DNA of 64,000 bases from Paratinospora sagittata (Eukaryota > Streptophyta > Magnoliopsida > Ranunculales > Menispermaceae): assembly GCA_035771175.1 (NCBI GenBank), contig CM069604.1, positions 20,275,115-20,339,114 of the forward strand, given 5' to 3'. The translations under genes and the position numbers were made by a program. The notes under the pieces are model-generated. The model saw nothing but the letters and a program-made list of their open reading frames with translations. It was not told the origin of the DNA and did no database searches. How positions within the stretch are numbered: the first letter of the stretch is position 1; every line of letters starts with the position of its first letter. This document shows, one piece after another, positions 1-10,230 of the stretch.

Positions 1-187
1 GTGTAAGGAATAGAAAAATCGAGCAAGCAGAAGTGTCAACATTTTTCCCGTTAGAAATATCAGATTTTAGTCTAAGACGTGGATCGCGTGTGCCATTGGG
101 TTGTGTATCATGTTCTCTATTGACAAATAGCAGGCTATACCATGTCGATATACACAAACCCGAAAGCTCGAGTTTTTTAGACTTTCC

Positions 188-261
188 GATAGCGTGCTAT
201 CAAGGCCTATGGTGCGCTATTGCCCATTTTACTAAAAATGGAATGATCACGACAACAGCTT
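188..261 (+). repeat. GATAGC-dyad subrepeat 1 (first monomer as example)
   Basis: The first half-site is GATAGCGTGCTATC at 188-201, palindromic except for the central pair. The second is CTATGGTGCGCTAT at 207-220. An A+T-rich tail follows. The same element lies about 185 bp into each monomer. Right-family copies read GATAGCGTGTTATC or GATAGCGTGTAATC, which weakens the palindrome. Confidence 0.75.
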
Positions 262-336
262 TATAACGAGTTATCAAAGGGGATAACGCGCTATAGACAA
301 TTTTCCAGAAAAACAAATGTTTTATTATAAAACCCT
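262..336 (+). repeat. GATAGC-dyad subrepeat 2 (first monomer as example)
   Basis: TATAACGAGTTATC at 262-275 and GGATAACGCGCTAT at 281-294 sit exactly 74 bp after the two half-sites of subrepeat 1. The tail (TTTTCCAGAAAAACA) also aligns loosely with the tail of subrepeat 1 (TTTTACTAAAAATGG). This is the subrepeat missing from the monomer at 6254. Confidence 0.75.
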
Positions 337-410
337 ATCAGCGTGCTATCAACACCGATAGTGCGCTAGTGCCTTCTGGAAAGTTTTGGCAAATTGCTGG
401 ATAGCCTTAT
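337..410 (+). repeat. GATAGC-dyad subrepeat 3 (first monomer as example)
   Basis: ATCAGCGTGCTATC at 337-350 and CGATAGTGCGCTAG at 356-369 lie 75 bp after those of subrepeat 2. In the right-hand family the core becomes AGCATGCT, a perfect 8-bp palindrome. A weaker related site, AAATAGCAGGCTAT, lies upstream at 125-138, off the 74-bp register. Confidence 0.75.
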
Positions 411-1013
411 TTTTGAAAAACTAAAGAATCATTCCATTAACTCAAAACATATTGATATAAAATTAAAAACTTTTAAATAATTTTGAAAATTATTGAAATT
501 ATGATTAAAACCTTTCGAAAAACATCTTTTCAAAATGGAATACTATATCGAAGTGATTTCGAAGACTTTGCAATTTTCAGAGTTTTAGTTCTAAGATTGA
601 TCGAGAAGTTACCCTACACCCCAATGCTAAAACTAATGCATTAGACATGAGATATGTCTTCAATCTTCGAGGTTGATCTTTGCAGACTTCGAAATGAGGT
701 TTCTGCAATACAGTTTGCAATTTTGATTCATTTCGAAGTTTGTTCGGGCAAATGCAAGAATCACGACTTTCTTCTATTTAAACAATCTTTGGAAAGCTCA
801 GTCTAACTTGGAAAAATCGTTTGCGTTCTATCTTTGAAAATCAGAGAAAGAGGGTTTTATAAAATTAGCAGTTGCAGGTTAAAGACCAAGAGAGTACATA
901 ATGATTTTGAATTCAAAACGTTGTTTAATCTAAAGTTGTTTTGGGCGTCTGAGACAATGGGAATCTGGTGTTAGTAGAGAATATTTTAATTTAGATAACC
1001 TTGCAAAACTCTG

Positions 1014-2020
1014 TAAGGAATAGAAAAATCGAGCAAGCAGAAGTGTCAACATTTTTCTCGTTAGAAATATCAGATTGTAGTCTAAAACGTGGATCGCGTA
1101 CTATTGGGTTGTGTATCATGTTCTATATTGACAGATAGCAGGCTATAGCAGGTCGATATACACAAACCCGAGAGCTCTATTTTTTAGACTTTCCGATAGC
1201 GTGTTATCAAGGCCTATAGTGCGCTACTGCCCATTTTACTAAAAATGAACAGATCACGACAACAACTTTATAGCGAGTTATCAAAGGGGATAACGCGCTA
1301 TAAACAATTTTCCAGAAAAACAAATGTTTTATTATAGAACCCTATCCGCGTGCTATCAACACCGATAGTGCGCTAGTGCCTTCTGGAAAGTTTTGGCAAA
1401 TTGCTGGATAGCCTTATTTTTTAAAAACTAAAGAATCATTCCATTAACTCAAAAGATATTGATATAAAATTAAAAAATTTTAAATAATTTTGGAACTTAT
1501 TGAAATTATGATTAAAACCTTTCGAAAAACATCTTTCCAAAATGGAATACTATATCGAAGTGATTTTGAAGACTTTGCTATTTTCAGAGTTTTAGTGCTG
1601 AGATTGATCGAGAAGTTACCCTACACCCCAAAGCTAAAACTAATGCATTAGACATGAGATATGTCTTCAATCTTCGAGGTTGATCTTTGTTGACTTTGAA
1701 ATGAGGTTAACTGCAAGACAGTTTGCAATTTTGATTCGTTTCGAAGTTTGTTTGGGCAAATGAAAGAATCACGACTTTCTTCTATTTAAACAATCTTTGG
1801 AAAGCTCAGTCTAACTTGCAAAAATCGTGTGCGTTCTAATTTTGAAAATCAGAGAATGAGGGTTTTATAAAATTAGCAGTTGCAGGTTAAAGAGCAAGAG
1901 AGTACAAAATGATTTGAATTCAAAACGTTGTTTAATCTAAAGTTGTTTTGGGCGTGTGAGATAATGGGAATCTGGTGTTAGTAGAGAATATTTCAATTAA
2001 GATGATCTGGCAAAACTCTG
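1014..2020 (+). repeat. Monomer 2, type P
   Basis: 1,007 bp. It has GCGTACTATTGGG and CTGCCCATTTT. Its partner is monomer 4. Confidence 0.9.
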
Positions 2021-3027
2021 TAAGGAATAGAAAAATGGAGCAAGCAGAAGTGTCAACATTTTTCTCGTTAAAAATACCAAATTGTAGTCTAAAACGTGGA
2101 TCGCGCATTATTGGGTTGTGTATCATGTTCTATATTGACAGATAGCAGGCTATAGCAGGTCGATATACACAAACCCGAGAGCTCCAGTTTTTTAGACTTT
2201 CCGATAGCGTGGTATCAAGGCCAATAGCGAGCCATTACTCATTTTACTAAAAATGAAAAGATCAGGACAACAACTTTATAGCGAGTTATCAAAGGGGATA
2301 ACGCGCAATAGACAATTTTCCAGAAAAACAAATGTTTTATTATAAAACCCTATCAGCGTGCTATCAACACCGATAGTGCGCTAGTGCCTTCTGGAAAGTT
2401 TTGGCAAATTGCTGGATAGCCTTATTTTTGAAAAACTAAAGAATCATTCCATTAACTCAAAACATATTGATATAAAATTAAAAACTTTTAAATAATTTTG
2501 AAAATTATTGAAATTATGATTAAAACCTTTCGAAAAACATCTTTTCAAAATGGAATACTATATCGAAGTGATTTCGACGACTTTGCAATTTTCAGAGTTT
2601 TAGTTCTAAGATTGATCGAGAAGTTACCCTACACCCCAATGCTAAAACTAATGCATTAGACATGAGATATGTCTTCAATCTTCGAGGTTGATCTTTACAG
2701 ACTTCGAAATGAGGTTTCTGCAATACAGTTTGCAATTTTGATTCGTTTCGAAGTTTGTTCGGACAAATGCAAGAATCGCGACTTTCTTCTATTTAAACAA
2801 TCTTTGGAAAGCTCAGTCTAACTTGCAAAAATCGTGTGCGTTCTATATTTGAAAATCAGAGAGTGAGGGTTTTATAAAATTAGCAGTTGCAGGTTAAAGA
2901 GCAAGAGAGTACATAATGATTTGAATTCAAAACGTTGTTTAATCTAAAGTTGTTTTGGGCGTCTGAGACAATGGGAATCTGGTGTTAGTAGAGAATATTT
3001 TAATTAAGATAACCTGGCAAAACTCTG
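2021..3027 (+). repeat. Monomer 3, type Q
   Basis: 1,007 bp. The head carries AAAATGGAGC and ATACCAAATTG. The dyad reads GCGTGGTATC. Confidence 0.9.
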
Positions 3028-4034
3028 TAAGGAATAGAAAAATCGAGCAAGCAGAAGTGTCAACATTTTTCTCGTTAGAAATATCAGATTGTAGTCTAAA
3101 ACGTGGATCGCGTACTATTGGGTTGTGTATCATGTTCTATATTGACAGATAGCAGGCTATAGCAGGTCGATATACACAAACCCGAGAGCTCTATTTTTTA
3201 GACTTTCCGATAGCGTGTTATCAAGGCCTATAGTGCGCTACTGCCAATTTTACTAAAAATGAACAGATCACGACAACAACTTTATAGCGAGTTATCAAAG
3301 GGGATAACGCGCTATAAACAATTTTCCAGAAAAACAAATGTTTTATTATAGAACCCTATCAGCGTGCTATCAACACCGATAGTGCGCTAGTGCCTTCTGG
3401 AAAGTTTTGGCAAATTGCTGGATAGCCTTATTTTTTAAAAATTAAAGAATCATTCCATTAACTCAAAAGATATTGATATAGAATTAAAAAATTTAAAATA
3501 ATTTTGGAACTTATTGAAATTATGATTAAAACCTTTCGAAAAACATCTTTTCAAAATGGAATACTATATCGAAGTGATTTTGAAGACTTTGCTATTTTCA
3601 GAGTTTTAGTGCTGAGATTGATCGAGAAGTTACCCTACACCCCAAAGCTAAAACTAATGCATTAGACATGAGATATGTCTTCAATCTTCGAGGTTGATCT
3701 TTGTTGACTTTGAAATGAGGTTAACTGCAAGACAGTTTGCAATTTTGATTCGTTTCGAAGTTTGTTTGGGCAAATGAAAGAATCACGACTTTCTTCTATT
3801 TAAACAATCTTTGGAAAGCTCAGTCTAACTTGCAAAAATCGTGTGCGTTCTAATTTTGAAAATCAGAGAATGAGGGTTTTATAAAATTAGCAGTTGCAGG
3901 TTAAAGAGCAAGAGAGTACAAAATGATTTGAATTCAAAACGTTGTTTAATCTAAAGTTATTTTGGGCGTGTGAGATAATGGGAATCTGGTGTTAGTAGAG
4001 AATATTTCAATTAAGATGATCTGGCAAAACTCTG
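3028..4034 (+). repeat. Monomer 4, type P
   Basis: 1,007 bp. It differs from monomer 2 at CTGCCAATTTT near 3242 and at a few other bases. Confidence 0.9.
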
Positions 4035-5042
4035 TAAGGAATAGAAAAATGGAGCAAGCAGAAGTGTCAACATTTTTCTCGTTAAAAATACCAAATTGTA
4101 GTCTAAAACGTGGATCGCGCATTATTGGGTTGTGTATCATGTTCTATATTGACAGATAGCAGGCTATAGCAGGTCGATATACACAAACCCGAGAGCTCCA
4201 GTTTTTTAGACTTTCCGATAGCGTGGTATCAAGGCCAATAGCGAGCCATTACTCATTTTACTAAAAATGAAAAGATCACGACAACAACTTTATAGCGAGT
4301 TATCAAAGGGGATAACGCGCTATAGACAATTTTCAAGAAAAACAAATGTTTTATTACAGAACCCTATCAGCGTGGTATCAACACCGATAGTGCGCTAGTG
4401 TCTTCTAGAAAGTTTTGACAAATTGCTGGATAGCCTTATTTTTGAAAAACTAAAGAATCATTCCATTAACTCAAAAGATATTGATATAAAATTAAAAAAT
4501 TTTAAATAATTTTGGAACTTATTGAAATTATGATTAAAACCTTTCGAAAAACATCTTTCCAAAATGGAATACTATATCGAAGTGATTTCGAAGACTTTGC
4601 AATTTTCAGAGTTTTAGTGCTGGGATTGATCGAGAAGTTACCCTACCCCCCCAAGCTAAAACTAATGCCTTAGACATGAGATATGTCTTCAATCTTCGAG
4701 GTTGATCTTTGTAGACATTGAAATTTGGTTAACTGAAAGAGAGTTTGCAATTTTGATTCGTTTCGAAGTTTGGTTGGGCAAATGCAAGAATCACGACTTT
4801 CTTCTATTTAAACAATCTTTGGAAAGCTCAGTCTAACTTGCAAAATCGTGTGCGTTCTATATTTGAAAATCAGAGAATGAGGGTTTTATAAAATTAGCAG
4901 TTGCAGGTTAAAAGAGCAAGAGAGTACATAATGATTTGAATTCAAAACGTTGTTTAATCTAAAGTTGTTTTGGGCGTGTGAGACAATGAGAATCTGGTGT
5001 TAGTAGAGAATATTTCAATTAAGATGACCTGGCAAAACTTTG
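4035..5042 (+). repeat. Monomer 5, type Q head
   Basis: 1,008 bp. The head matches monomer 3, but the second half departs (TTTTCAAGAAAAAC, ATTACAGAACC, and a run of C in place of ACACCCC near 4645). Confidence 0.88.
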
Positions 5043-5540
5043 TAAGGAATAGAAAAATCGAGCAAGCAGAAGTGTCAACATTTTTCTCGTTAGAAATATC
5101 AGATTGTAGTCTAAAACGTGGATCGCGCGCTATTGGGTTGTGTATCATGTTCTATATTGACGGATAGCAGGCTATAGCAGGTCGATATACACAAACCCGA
5201 GAGCTCCAGTTTTTTAGACTTTCCGATAGCGTGTTATCAAGGCCAATAGCGAGCCATTGCTCATTTTACTAAAAATGAAAAGATCACGACAACAACTTTA
5301 TAGCGAGTTATCAAAGGGGATAACGCGCTATAGACAATTTTCCAGAAAAATAAATGTTTTATTATAGAACCCTATCAGCGTGCTATCAACACCGATAGTG
5401 CGCTAGTGTCTTCTGGAAAGTTTTGACAAATTGCTGGATAGCCTTATTTTTGAAAAACTAAAGAATCATTCCATTAACTCAAAAGATATTGATATAAAAT
5501 TAAAAAAATTTAAATAATTTTGGAACTTATTGAAATTATG

Positions 5541-5746
5541 ATTAAAACCTTTCGAAAAACATCTTTTCAAAATGGAATACTATATCGAAGTGATTTCTAA
5601 GACTTTGCAATTTTCAGAGTTTTAGTGCTGAGATTGGTCGAGAAGTTACCCTACACCCCACTGCTAAAACTAATGCATTAGACATGAGATATGTCGTCAA
5701 TCTTCGACGTTGATCTTTGCCGACTTCGAAATTGGGTTTCTGTATG
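5541..5746 (+). repeat. 206-bp internal duplication, first copy
   Basis: The segment starting ATTAAAACCTTTCG is followed by a second copy at 5747. Both carry variants otherwise rare in the array (GAGATTGGTCGAG, CCCCACTGC, CTTCGACGTTG), which shows that one was copied from the other. Confidence 0.9.
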
Positions 5747-5952
5747 ATTAAAACCTTTCGAAAAACATCTTTTCAAAATGGAATACTATATCGAAGTGAT
5801 TCGAAGACTTTGCAATTTTCAGAGTTTTAGTGCTGAGATTGGTCGAGAAGTTACCCTACACCCCACTGCTAAAACTAATGCATTAGACATGAGATATGTC
5901 TTCAATCTTCGACGTTGATCTTTGCAGACTTCGAAATGAGGTTTCTGCAAGA
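5747..5952 (+). repeat. 206-bp internal duplication, second copy
   Basis: The join reads GGTTTCTG then TATGATTAAAACC near 5742, with no long match at the breakpoint. The copies differ at a few bases: GATTTCTAAGAC against GATTCGAAGAC, and ATGTCGTC against ATGTCTTC. Beyond 5952 the sequence continues as a normal monomer second half. Confidence 0.9.
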
Positions 5953-6253
5953 CAGTTTGCAATTTTGATTCGTTCTGAAGTTTGTTCGGGCAAATGCAAG
6001 AATCACGACTTTCTTCTATTTAAACAATCTTTGGAAAGCTCAGTCTAACTCGCAAAAATAGTGTGTGTTCCATCTTTGAAAATCAGAGAATGAGGGTTTA
6101 TAAAATTAGCAGTTGTAGGTTAAAGAGCAAGAGAGTACAGAATGATTTGAATTCAAAACGTTGTTTAATCTGAAGTTGTTTTGGGCGTGCGAGAAAATGA
6201 GAATCTGGTGTTAGTAGAGAATATTTCAATTAAGATAACCTGGCAAAACTCTA

Positions 6254-7191
6254 TACGGAATAGAAAAATCGAGCAAGCATAAGTGTCAACATTTTTCTCG
6301 TTAGAAATATCAGATTGTAGTATAAAACGTGGATCGCGCGCTTTTGGGTTGTGTATCATGTTCTCTATTGACAGATAGCAGGCTATAGCAGGTCGATATA
6401 CACAAACCCGAGAGCTCGAGTTTTTTAGACTTTCCGATAGCGTGTTATCAAGGCCTATAGCGAGCCATTGCTCATTTTACTAACAATGGAAAGATCAAGA
6501 GAACGGCTTTATCAGCGTGCTATCAACACCGACAGTGCGCTAGTGCCTTCTGGAAAGTTTTGGCAAATTCCTGGATAGCCTTATTTTTGAAAAACTAAAG
6601 AATCATTCCATTAACTCAAAACATATTGATATAAAATTAAAAAATTTTAAATAATTTTGGAACTTATTGAAATTATGATTAAAACCTTTCGAAAAACATC
6701 TTTTCAAAATGGAATACTATATCGAAGTGATTTTGAAGACTTTGCTATTTTCAGAGTTTTAGTGCTGAGATTGATCGAGAAGTTACCCTACACCCCAAAG
6801 CTAAAACTAATGCATTAGACATGAGATATGTCTTCAATCTTCGAGGTTGATCTTTGTTGACTTTGAAATGAGGTTAACTGCAAGACAGTTTGCAATTTTC
6901 ATTCGTTTCGGAGTTTGTTTGAGCAAATGCAAGAATCACGAGTTTCTTCTATTTAAACAATCTTTGGAAAGCTCAGTCGAACTTGCAAAAATCGTGTGTG
7001 TTCTATCTTTGAAAATCAGAGAATGTGGGTTTTATAAAATTAGCAGTTGCAGATTAAAGAGCAAGAGAGCACATAATGATTTGAATTCAAAACGTTGTTT
7101 AATCTAAAGTTGTTTTGGGCGTGCGAGACAATGGGAATCACCAAGGTATTAGTACAGAATATTTCAATTAAGATAACCTGACAAAACTGTG
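6254..7191 (+). repeat. Monomer 7, type F, lacks subrepeat 2
   Basis: 938 bp. It starts with the variant TACGGAATAG. It shares the F marks GAGCCATTGCTC and AAGAGAACG with monomers 25-26. Confidence 0.9.
6507..6520 (+). other. Deletion junction: one 74-bp subrepeat lost
   Basis: CTTTAT joins directly to CAGCGTGC. In other monomers about 74 bp (from AGCGAGTTATC through AGAACCCTAT) lie between these words. The lost length equals the spacing of the dyad subrepeats, and both breakpoints fall at equivalent places in subrepeats 2 and 3. Confidence 0.85.
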
Positions 7192-8204
7192 TAAGGAATA
7201 GAAAAATCGAGCAAGCAGAAGTGTCAACATTTTTCTCTTTAGAAATATCAGATTTTAGTCTAAGACGTGGATCGTGTGTGCCATTGGGTTGTGTATCATG
7301 TTCTCTATTGACAGATAGCAGGCTATAGCAGGTCGATATAGACCAACCCGAGAACTCGTGTTTTTTAGACATTCCGATAGCGTGTTATCAAGGCCTATAG
7401 TCCGCTACTGCCCATTTTACTAAAAATGAAAAGATCACGACAACAACTTTATAGCGAGTTATCAAAGGGGATAACGCGCTATAGACAATTTTCCAGAAAA
7501 ACAAATGTTTTATTATAGAACCCTATCAGCGTGCTATCAACACCGGTAGTGCACTAGTGCCTTCTGGAAAGTTTTGGCAAATTGCTGGATAGCCTAATTT
7601 TTGAAAAACTAAAGAATCATTCCATTAACTCAAAAGATATTGATATAAAATTAAAAGCTTTTAAATAATTTTGGAACTTATTGAAATTATGATTAAAACC
7701 TTTCAAAAAACATCTTTTCAAAATGGAATACTATATCGAAGTGATTTTGAAGACTTTGCAATTTTCAGAGTTTTAGTGCTGAGATTAATCGAGAAGTTAC
7801 CCTACACCCCAAAGCTAAAACTAATGCATTAGACATGAGATATGTCGTCAATCTTCGAGGTTGATCTTTGTAGACTTCGAAATGAGGTTAACTGCAAGAC
7901 AGTTTACAATTTTGATTCGTTTCGAAGTTTGTTTGGGCAAATGCAAGAATCACGACTTTCTTCTTTTTAAACAATCTTTCGAAAGCTCAGTCGAACTTGC
8001 AAAAATCGTGTGCGTTCTATCTTTGAAAATCAGAGAATGAGGGTTTTATAAAATTAGCAGTTGCAGGTTAAAGAGCAAGAGAGTACATAATGATTTGAAT
8101 TGAAAACGTTGTTTAATCTAAAGTTGTTTGGGCGTGCGAGACAATGGGAATCACCAAGGTATTAGTACAGAATATTTCAATTAAGATAACCTGGCAAAAC
8201 TGTG
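7192..8204 (+). repeat. Monomer 8, type A
   Basis: 1,013 bp. This is the first A unit; the ten bases before it still carry the pre-A variant GACAAAAC. Confidence 0.92.
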
Positions 8205-9217
8205 TAAGGAATAGAAAAATCGAGCAAGCAGAAGTGTCAACATTTTTCTCTTTAGAAATATCAGATTTTAGTCTAAGACGTGGATCGTGTGTGCCATTGG
8301 GTTGTGTATCATGTTCTCTATTGACAGATAGCAGGCTATAGCAGGTCGATATAGACCAACCCGAGAACTCGTGTTTTTTAGACATTCCGATAGCGTGTTA
8401 TCAAGGCCTATAGTCCGCTACTGCCCATTTTACTAAAAATGAAAAGATCACGACAACAACTTTATAGCGAGTTATCAAAGGGGATAACGCGCTATAGACA
8501 ATTTTCCAGAAAAACAAATGTTTTATTATAGAACCCTATCAGCGTGCTATCAACACCGGTAGTGCACTAGTGCCTTCTGGAAAGTTTTGGCAAATTGCTG
8601 GATAGCCTAATTTTTGAAAAACTAAAGAATCATTCCATTAACTCAAAAGATATTGATATAAAATTAAAAGCTTTTAAATAATTTTGGAACTTATTGAAAT
8701 TATGATTAAAACCTTTCAAAAAACATCTTTTCAAAATGGAATACTATATCGAAGTGATTTTGAAGACTTTGCAATTTTCAGAGTTTTAGTGCTGAGATTA
8801 ATCGAGAAGTTACCCTACACCCCAAAGCTAAAACTAATGCATTAGACATGAGATATGTCGTCAATCTTCGAGGTTGATCTTTGTAGACTTCGAAATGAGG
8901 TTAACTGCAAGACAGTTTACAATTTTGATTCGTTTCGAAGTTTGTTTGGGCAAATGCAAGAATCACGACTTTCTTCTTTTTAAACAATCTTTCGAAAGCT
9001 CAGTCGAACTTGCAAAAATCGTGTGCGTTCTATCTTTGAAAATCAGAGAATGAGGGTTTTATAAAATTAGCAGTTGCAGGTTAAAGAGCAAGAGAGTACA
9101 TAATGATTTGAATTGAAAACGTTGTTTAATCTAAAGTTGTTTGGGCGTGCGAGACAATGGGAATCACCAAGGTATTAGTACAGAATATTTCAATTAAGAT
9201 AACCTGGCAAAACTGTG
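8205..9217 (+). repeat. Monomer 9, type A
   Basis: 1,013 bp, with no difference found from monomer 8. The 4,050-bp periodicity begins inside it at 9085. Confidence 0.92.
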
Positions 9218-10230
9218 TAAGGAATAGAAAAATCGAGCAAGCAGAAGTGTCAACATTTTTCTCTTTAGAAATATCAGATTTTAGTCTAAGACGTGGATCG
9301 TGTGTGCCATTGGGTTGTGTATCATGTTCTCTATTGACAGATAGCAGGCTATAGCAGGTCGATATAGACCAACCCGAGAACTCGTGTTTTTTAGACATTC
9401 CGATAGCGTGTTATCAAGGCCTATAGTCCGCTACTGCCCATTTTACTAAAAATGAAAAGATCACGACAACAACTTTATAGCGAGTTATCAAAGGGGATAA
9501 CGCGCTATAGACAATTTTCCAGAAAAACAAATGTTTTATTATAGAACCCTATCAGCGTGCTATCAACACCGGTAGTGCACTAGTGCCTTCTGGAAAGTTT
9601 TGGCAAATTGCTGGATAGCCTAATTTTTGAAAAACTAAAGAATCATTCCATTAACTCAAAAGATATTGATATAAAATTAAAAGCTTTTAAATAATTTTGG
9701 AACTTATTGAAATTATGATTAAAACCTTTCAAAAAACATCTTTTCAAAATGGAATACTATATCGAAGTGATTTTGAAGACTTTGCAATTTTCAGAGTTTT
9801 AGTGCTGAGATTAATCGAGAAGTTACCCTACACCCCAAAGCTAAAACTAATGCATTAGACATGAGATATGTCGTCAATCTTCGAGGTTGATCTTTGTAGA
9901 CTTCGAAATGAGGTTAACTGCAAGACAGTTTACAATTTTGATTCGTTTCGAAGTTTGTTTGGGCAAATGCAAGAATCACGACTTTCTTCTTTTTAAACAA
10001 TCTTTCGAAAGCTCAGTCGAACTTGCAAAAATCGTGTGCGTTCTATCTTTGAAAATCAGAGAATGAGGGTTTTATAAAATTAGCAGTTGCAGGTTAAAGA
10101 GCAAGAGAGTACATAATGATTTGAATTGAAAACGTTGTTTAATCTAAAGTTGTTTGGGCGTGCGAGACAATGGGAATCACCGAGATATTAGTAGAGAATA
10201 TTTCAATTAAGATAACCTGGCAAAACTGTG
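9218..10230 (+). repeat. Monomer 10, type A (HOR copy 1)
   Basis: 1,013 bp. The last 50 bp switch to the B form ACCGAGATATTAGTAGAG. Confidence 0.92.

Larger units (their letters stand above)
4..1013 (+). repeat. Monomer 1, type E
   Basis: 1,010 bp. E marks: AATAGCAGGCTAT and CGAAAGCTCGAG (161-172). Its second half already belongs to the 2,014-bp repeat. Confidence 0.9.
300..4280 (+). repeat. Two-monomer (PQ) higher-order repeat, period 2,014 bp
   Basis: Monomers at 1014 and 3028 share P variants (GCGTACTATTGGG, GAGCTCTATTTTTT). Those at 2021 and 4035 share Q variants (AAAATGGAGCAAGC, ATACCAAATTG, GCGTGGTATC). The second half of the monomer at 4 matches the second half of the one at 2021, so the repeated unit is out of phase with the monomer start. 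A few differences separate the copies, for example GATCAGGA near 2271 against GATCACGA near 4275, so this HOR is older or less homogenised than the one at 9-21 kb. The limits are approximate. Confidence 0.8.
5043..6253 (+). repeat. Monomer 6, enlarged by internal duplication
   Basis: 1,211 bp. The excess over a normal unit is accounted for by the 206-bp tandem duplication at 5541-5952. Confidence 0.9.
7182..10181 (+). repeat. Three tandem A-type monomers, period 1,013 bp
   Basis: Positions i and i+1013 agree wherever I compared them, from 7182 to the switch at 10182. The left limit is an A at 7181 (CTGACAAAAC) where the next two copies have G. The right limit is ACCAAGG changing to ACCGAGA at 10182. 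The shared A variants are CTCTTTAGAA, GATCGTGTGTGCC and GATATAGACC. The 3,000-bp tract is just under three full units and overlaps the start of the 4,050-bp HOR. Confidence 0.88.

Noticed and set aside
188..370. CRISPR array or bacterial operator cluster, because of short palindromes at even spacing
   Set aside because: There are only three units, the spacing is filled with related and not unique sequence, no cas genes are present, and the context is a eukaryotic satellite.
731..750. TTCGAAGTTTGTTCGGG as a CENP-B box
   Set aside because: The known box needs TTCG, four bases, A, two bases, CGGG. Here CGGG is two bases too far, the required A is T, and many monomers have TTTGGG instead of TTCGGG.
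841..905. tRNA or pol III promoter (GGTTAAAGAGCAAGAGAGTAC resembling a B box)
   Set aside because: There is no GGTTCGA core, no cloverleaf pairing that I can fold by eye, and no matching A box.
4640..4656. C-rich run as a telomere-like or i-motif element
   Set aside because: It is a one-off variant of the common CTACACCCC word and is not repeated.
7040..7372. Reverse frames of 110-116 codons (for example here and at 31631-31981) as real proteins
   Set aside because: They are extensions of the recurring short frame where single-base changes remove a stop. Length varies from monomer to monomer and there is no domain or codon pattern to support coding.
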